Shown here piece after piece: positions 63,205 through 64,000 of a stretch of DNA of 64,000 nt. Position 1 is the first letter of the stretch. The number at the start of each line of letters is the position of its first letter. Source of the stretch: Rhodobacteraceae bacterium Alg231-04 (lineage in GTDB: Bacteria > Pseudomonadota > Alphaproteobacteria > Rhodobacterales > Rhodobacteraceae); assembly GCA_900143635.1 (NCBI GenBank), contig FREY01000008.1, positions 124,001-188,000 of the forward strand, written 5' to 3'. The position numbers and the translations under genes are program-made. The notes beneath the pieces are model-generated. The model was not told the origin of the DNA. It was given only the letters and a program-made list of their open reading frames with translations, and did not search any database.

Positions 63205-64000
63205 GACGCGGGATGCTCGGGGATCAGAACCAGTTTTCCGGTGTGTTTCTTGGCCAGAAAGTCTTCCTGCGCGCGGGCGATGTCGGCCAGTGGATAGGTC
63301 TGCGCCACCAGTGGACGGATCTCTGAGGCTTCAATATAGGAGATCAGGTTTTCAAACACCTCATCCTCCTGAAAAGTGCATCCAAACAGGGTGAGGTCCT
63401 TGAGGTAGAGTGTGCGCACGTCGATCTGCGCCAGCGGCCCGGCGATGGCGCCGGCGGTGGCATAACGCCCGCCCCGGCGCAGCACGTTCAGAAACGAGGG
63501 CCACTGGTCGCCTGCAACCAGATCGATCACCACGTCGACACAGCCTTCGCCCAGTTCGGCCACCAGATCGGCGTTGCGGTCGATGACCTGATCGGCGCCG
63601 ATGGCGCGGACCTCGTCAAACTTGGCGGCAGAAGACAGCGCAATCACAGTCGCGCCGCGTCGTTTTGCCAGCTGCACAGCAGCCGATCCAACGCCACCTG
63701 ATGCGCCCGAGATCAGCACCCGTTCGGCGCCGACATTGGCGCGGTGTAGCATGTTTTCTGCCGTTGAATAGGCGCAAGGTATTGAGGCCAGTTCCGCAGC
63801 AGACCAATCGCAGGACACCGCGTGGGTTTCGCGCGCAGGGGCAACGGTGAACTGGGCAAAGCCGCCGTCACATTCGCTGCCGATGGTCCAGCATTCATAG
63901 GGGCGGTAGTCGACGTAGCTGCGTAGCATATTGCGCACCAGCACCCGTTCGCCAATGCGGGCGGAGTCAACGCCTTCGCCCACGGCCACGATACGGCCAC
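63201..64000 (-). CDS. MDR-family zinc/quinone-type dehydrogenase, truncated by window edge
   Basis: About 266 C-terminal residues are visible; the frame stays open to the window end. The Rossmann motif VLISGASGGVGSAAVQLAKR and the trailing LIPEHPAS fit medium-chain dehydrogenases related to quinone oxidoreductase and alcohol dehydrogenase. The visible N-terminal part, GERVLVRNMLRSYVDYRPYE, lacks the structural-zinc cysteines. Its stop overlaps the next gene start by four bases, so it is cotranscribed with the two enolase-superfamily genes. Substrate unknown. Confidence 0.8.
   Translation of the reverse strand, partial: GRIVAVGEGVDSARIGERVLVRNMLRSYVDYRPYECWTIGSECDGGFAQFTVAPARETHAVSCDWSAAELASIPCAYSTAENMLHRANVGAERVLISGASGGVGSAAVQLAKRRGATVIALSSAAKFDEVRAIGADQVIDRNADLVAELGEGCVDVVIDLVAGDQWPSFLNVLRRGGRYATAGAIAGPLAQIDVRTLYLKDLTLFGCTFQEDEVFENLISYIEASEIRPLVAQTYPLADIARAQEDFLAKKHTGKLVLIPEHPAS

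Noticed and set aside
1-64000. tRNA, rRNA, CRISPR arrays, prophage
   Set aside because: No cloverleaf-like sequence, rRNA block, regularly spaced repeat array or phage structural gene was seen by eye; a covariance or HMM search was not possible.

Overview
The window reads as part of an extrachromosomal replicon (plasmid or chromid) from an alphaproteobacterium of the Rhodobacteraceae (Roseobacter group). The evidence is a DnaA-like plasmid initiator divergent from a parAB pair, high GC, long catabolic clusters for quaternary amines and amino-acid osmolytes, and close resemblance of one enolase-superfamily gene to the hydroxyproline-betaine epimerase known from a roseobacter. This taxonomic call is inferred from gene content. 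No rRNA, tRNA or CRISPR array was found.

Region 1-2.9 kb: end of an SGNH/sialate-esterase-like gene, a sulfotransferase, a short-chain dehydrogenase and a small membrane protein. Region 3.2-6.8 kb: replication and partition module, with a DnaA-domain-I-like initiator on the minus strand, short C-rich direct repeats, parA, parB and three copies of a TTACCC-NN-GGGTAA palindrome that are good parS candidates. Region 7.0-8.6 kb: an intact IS6-family element with perfect 18-bp inverted repeats and an 8-bp target duplication, then a decayed sugar-kinase remnant.

Region 8.6-22.2 kb is the most unusual part. A tightly packed six-gene minus-strand operon encodes, in order of transcription, a ferric-reductase/NADPH-oxidase-like flavocytochrome, an exported tetraheme cytochrome c of about 1140 residues with a DUF4384-like tail, an exported ClpP-like protein, two exported caspase-like (C14) peptidases, and a second ClpP-like protein with Sel1 repeats. 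An OmpA-like gene and a third ClpP-like protein with a peptidoglycan-binding domain lie next to it. The organisation suggests a periplasmic redox-linked proteolytic system; its function is not known to me.

Region 22.4-31.2 kb: a BCCT transporter and a translationally coupled catabolic operon (aldehyde dehydrogenase, M19-like protein with a changed metal site, a 564-residue protein of unknown function, DUF3726-like protein, Ldh2-family dehydrogenase) with a divergent LysR regulator. Region 31.2-38.8 kb: a decayed epimerase, a MarR-controlled RND efflux pump, and an IS30/IS6 scrap heap that has removed the front of a glycosyltransferase gene.

Region 38.8-47.3 kb: an Ehu-type amino-acid/ectoine ABC transporter in one operon with a dimethylglycine-dehydrogenase-like protein, an M24 peptidase-family protein and an EutA/maleate-isomerase-like protein, divergent from a HutC-type GntR regulator with two visible operators. 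Region 47.6-50.5 kb: M20 amidohydrolase plus diaminopropionate ammonia-lyase with an Lrp regulator; a CCCAA-TTGGG motif occurs upstream of both. Region 50.6-64 kb: glycine-betaine-type ABC transporter (proVWX) with a GlxA-type AraC regulator and, divergently, a GntR-led catabolic operon (DapA family, aldehyde dehydrogenase, FAD oxidoreductase), followed by a minus-strand cluster of two SDRs, an HpbD-like epimerase, a second enolase-superfamily enzyme and an MDR-family dehydrogenase. Together these look like uptake and stepwise breakdown of betaine-type compounds, possibly hydroxyproline betaine.
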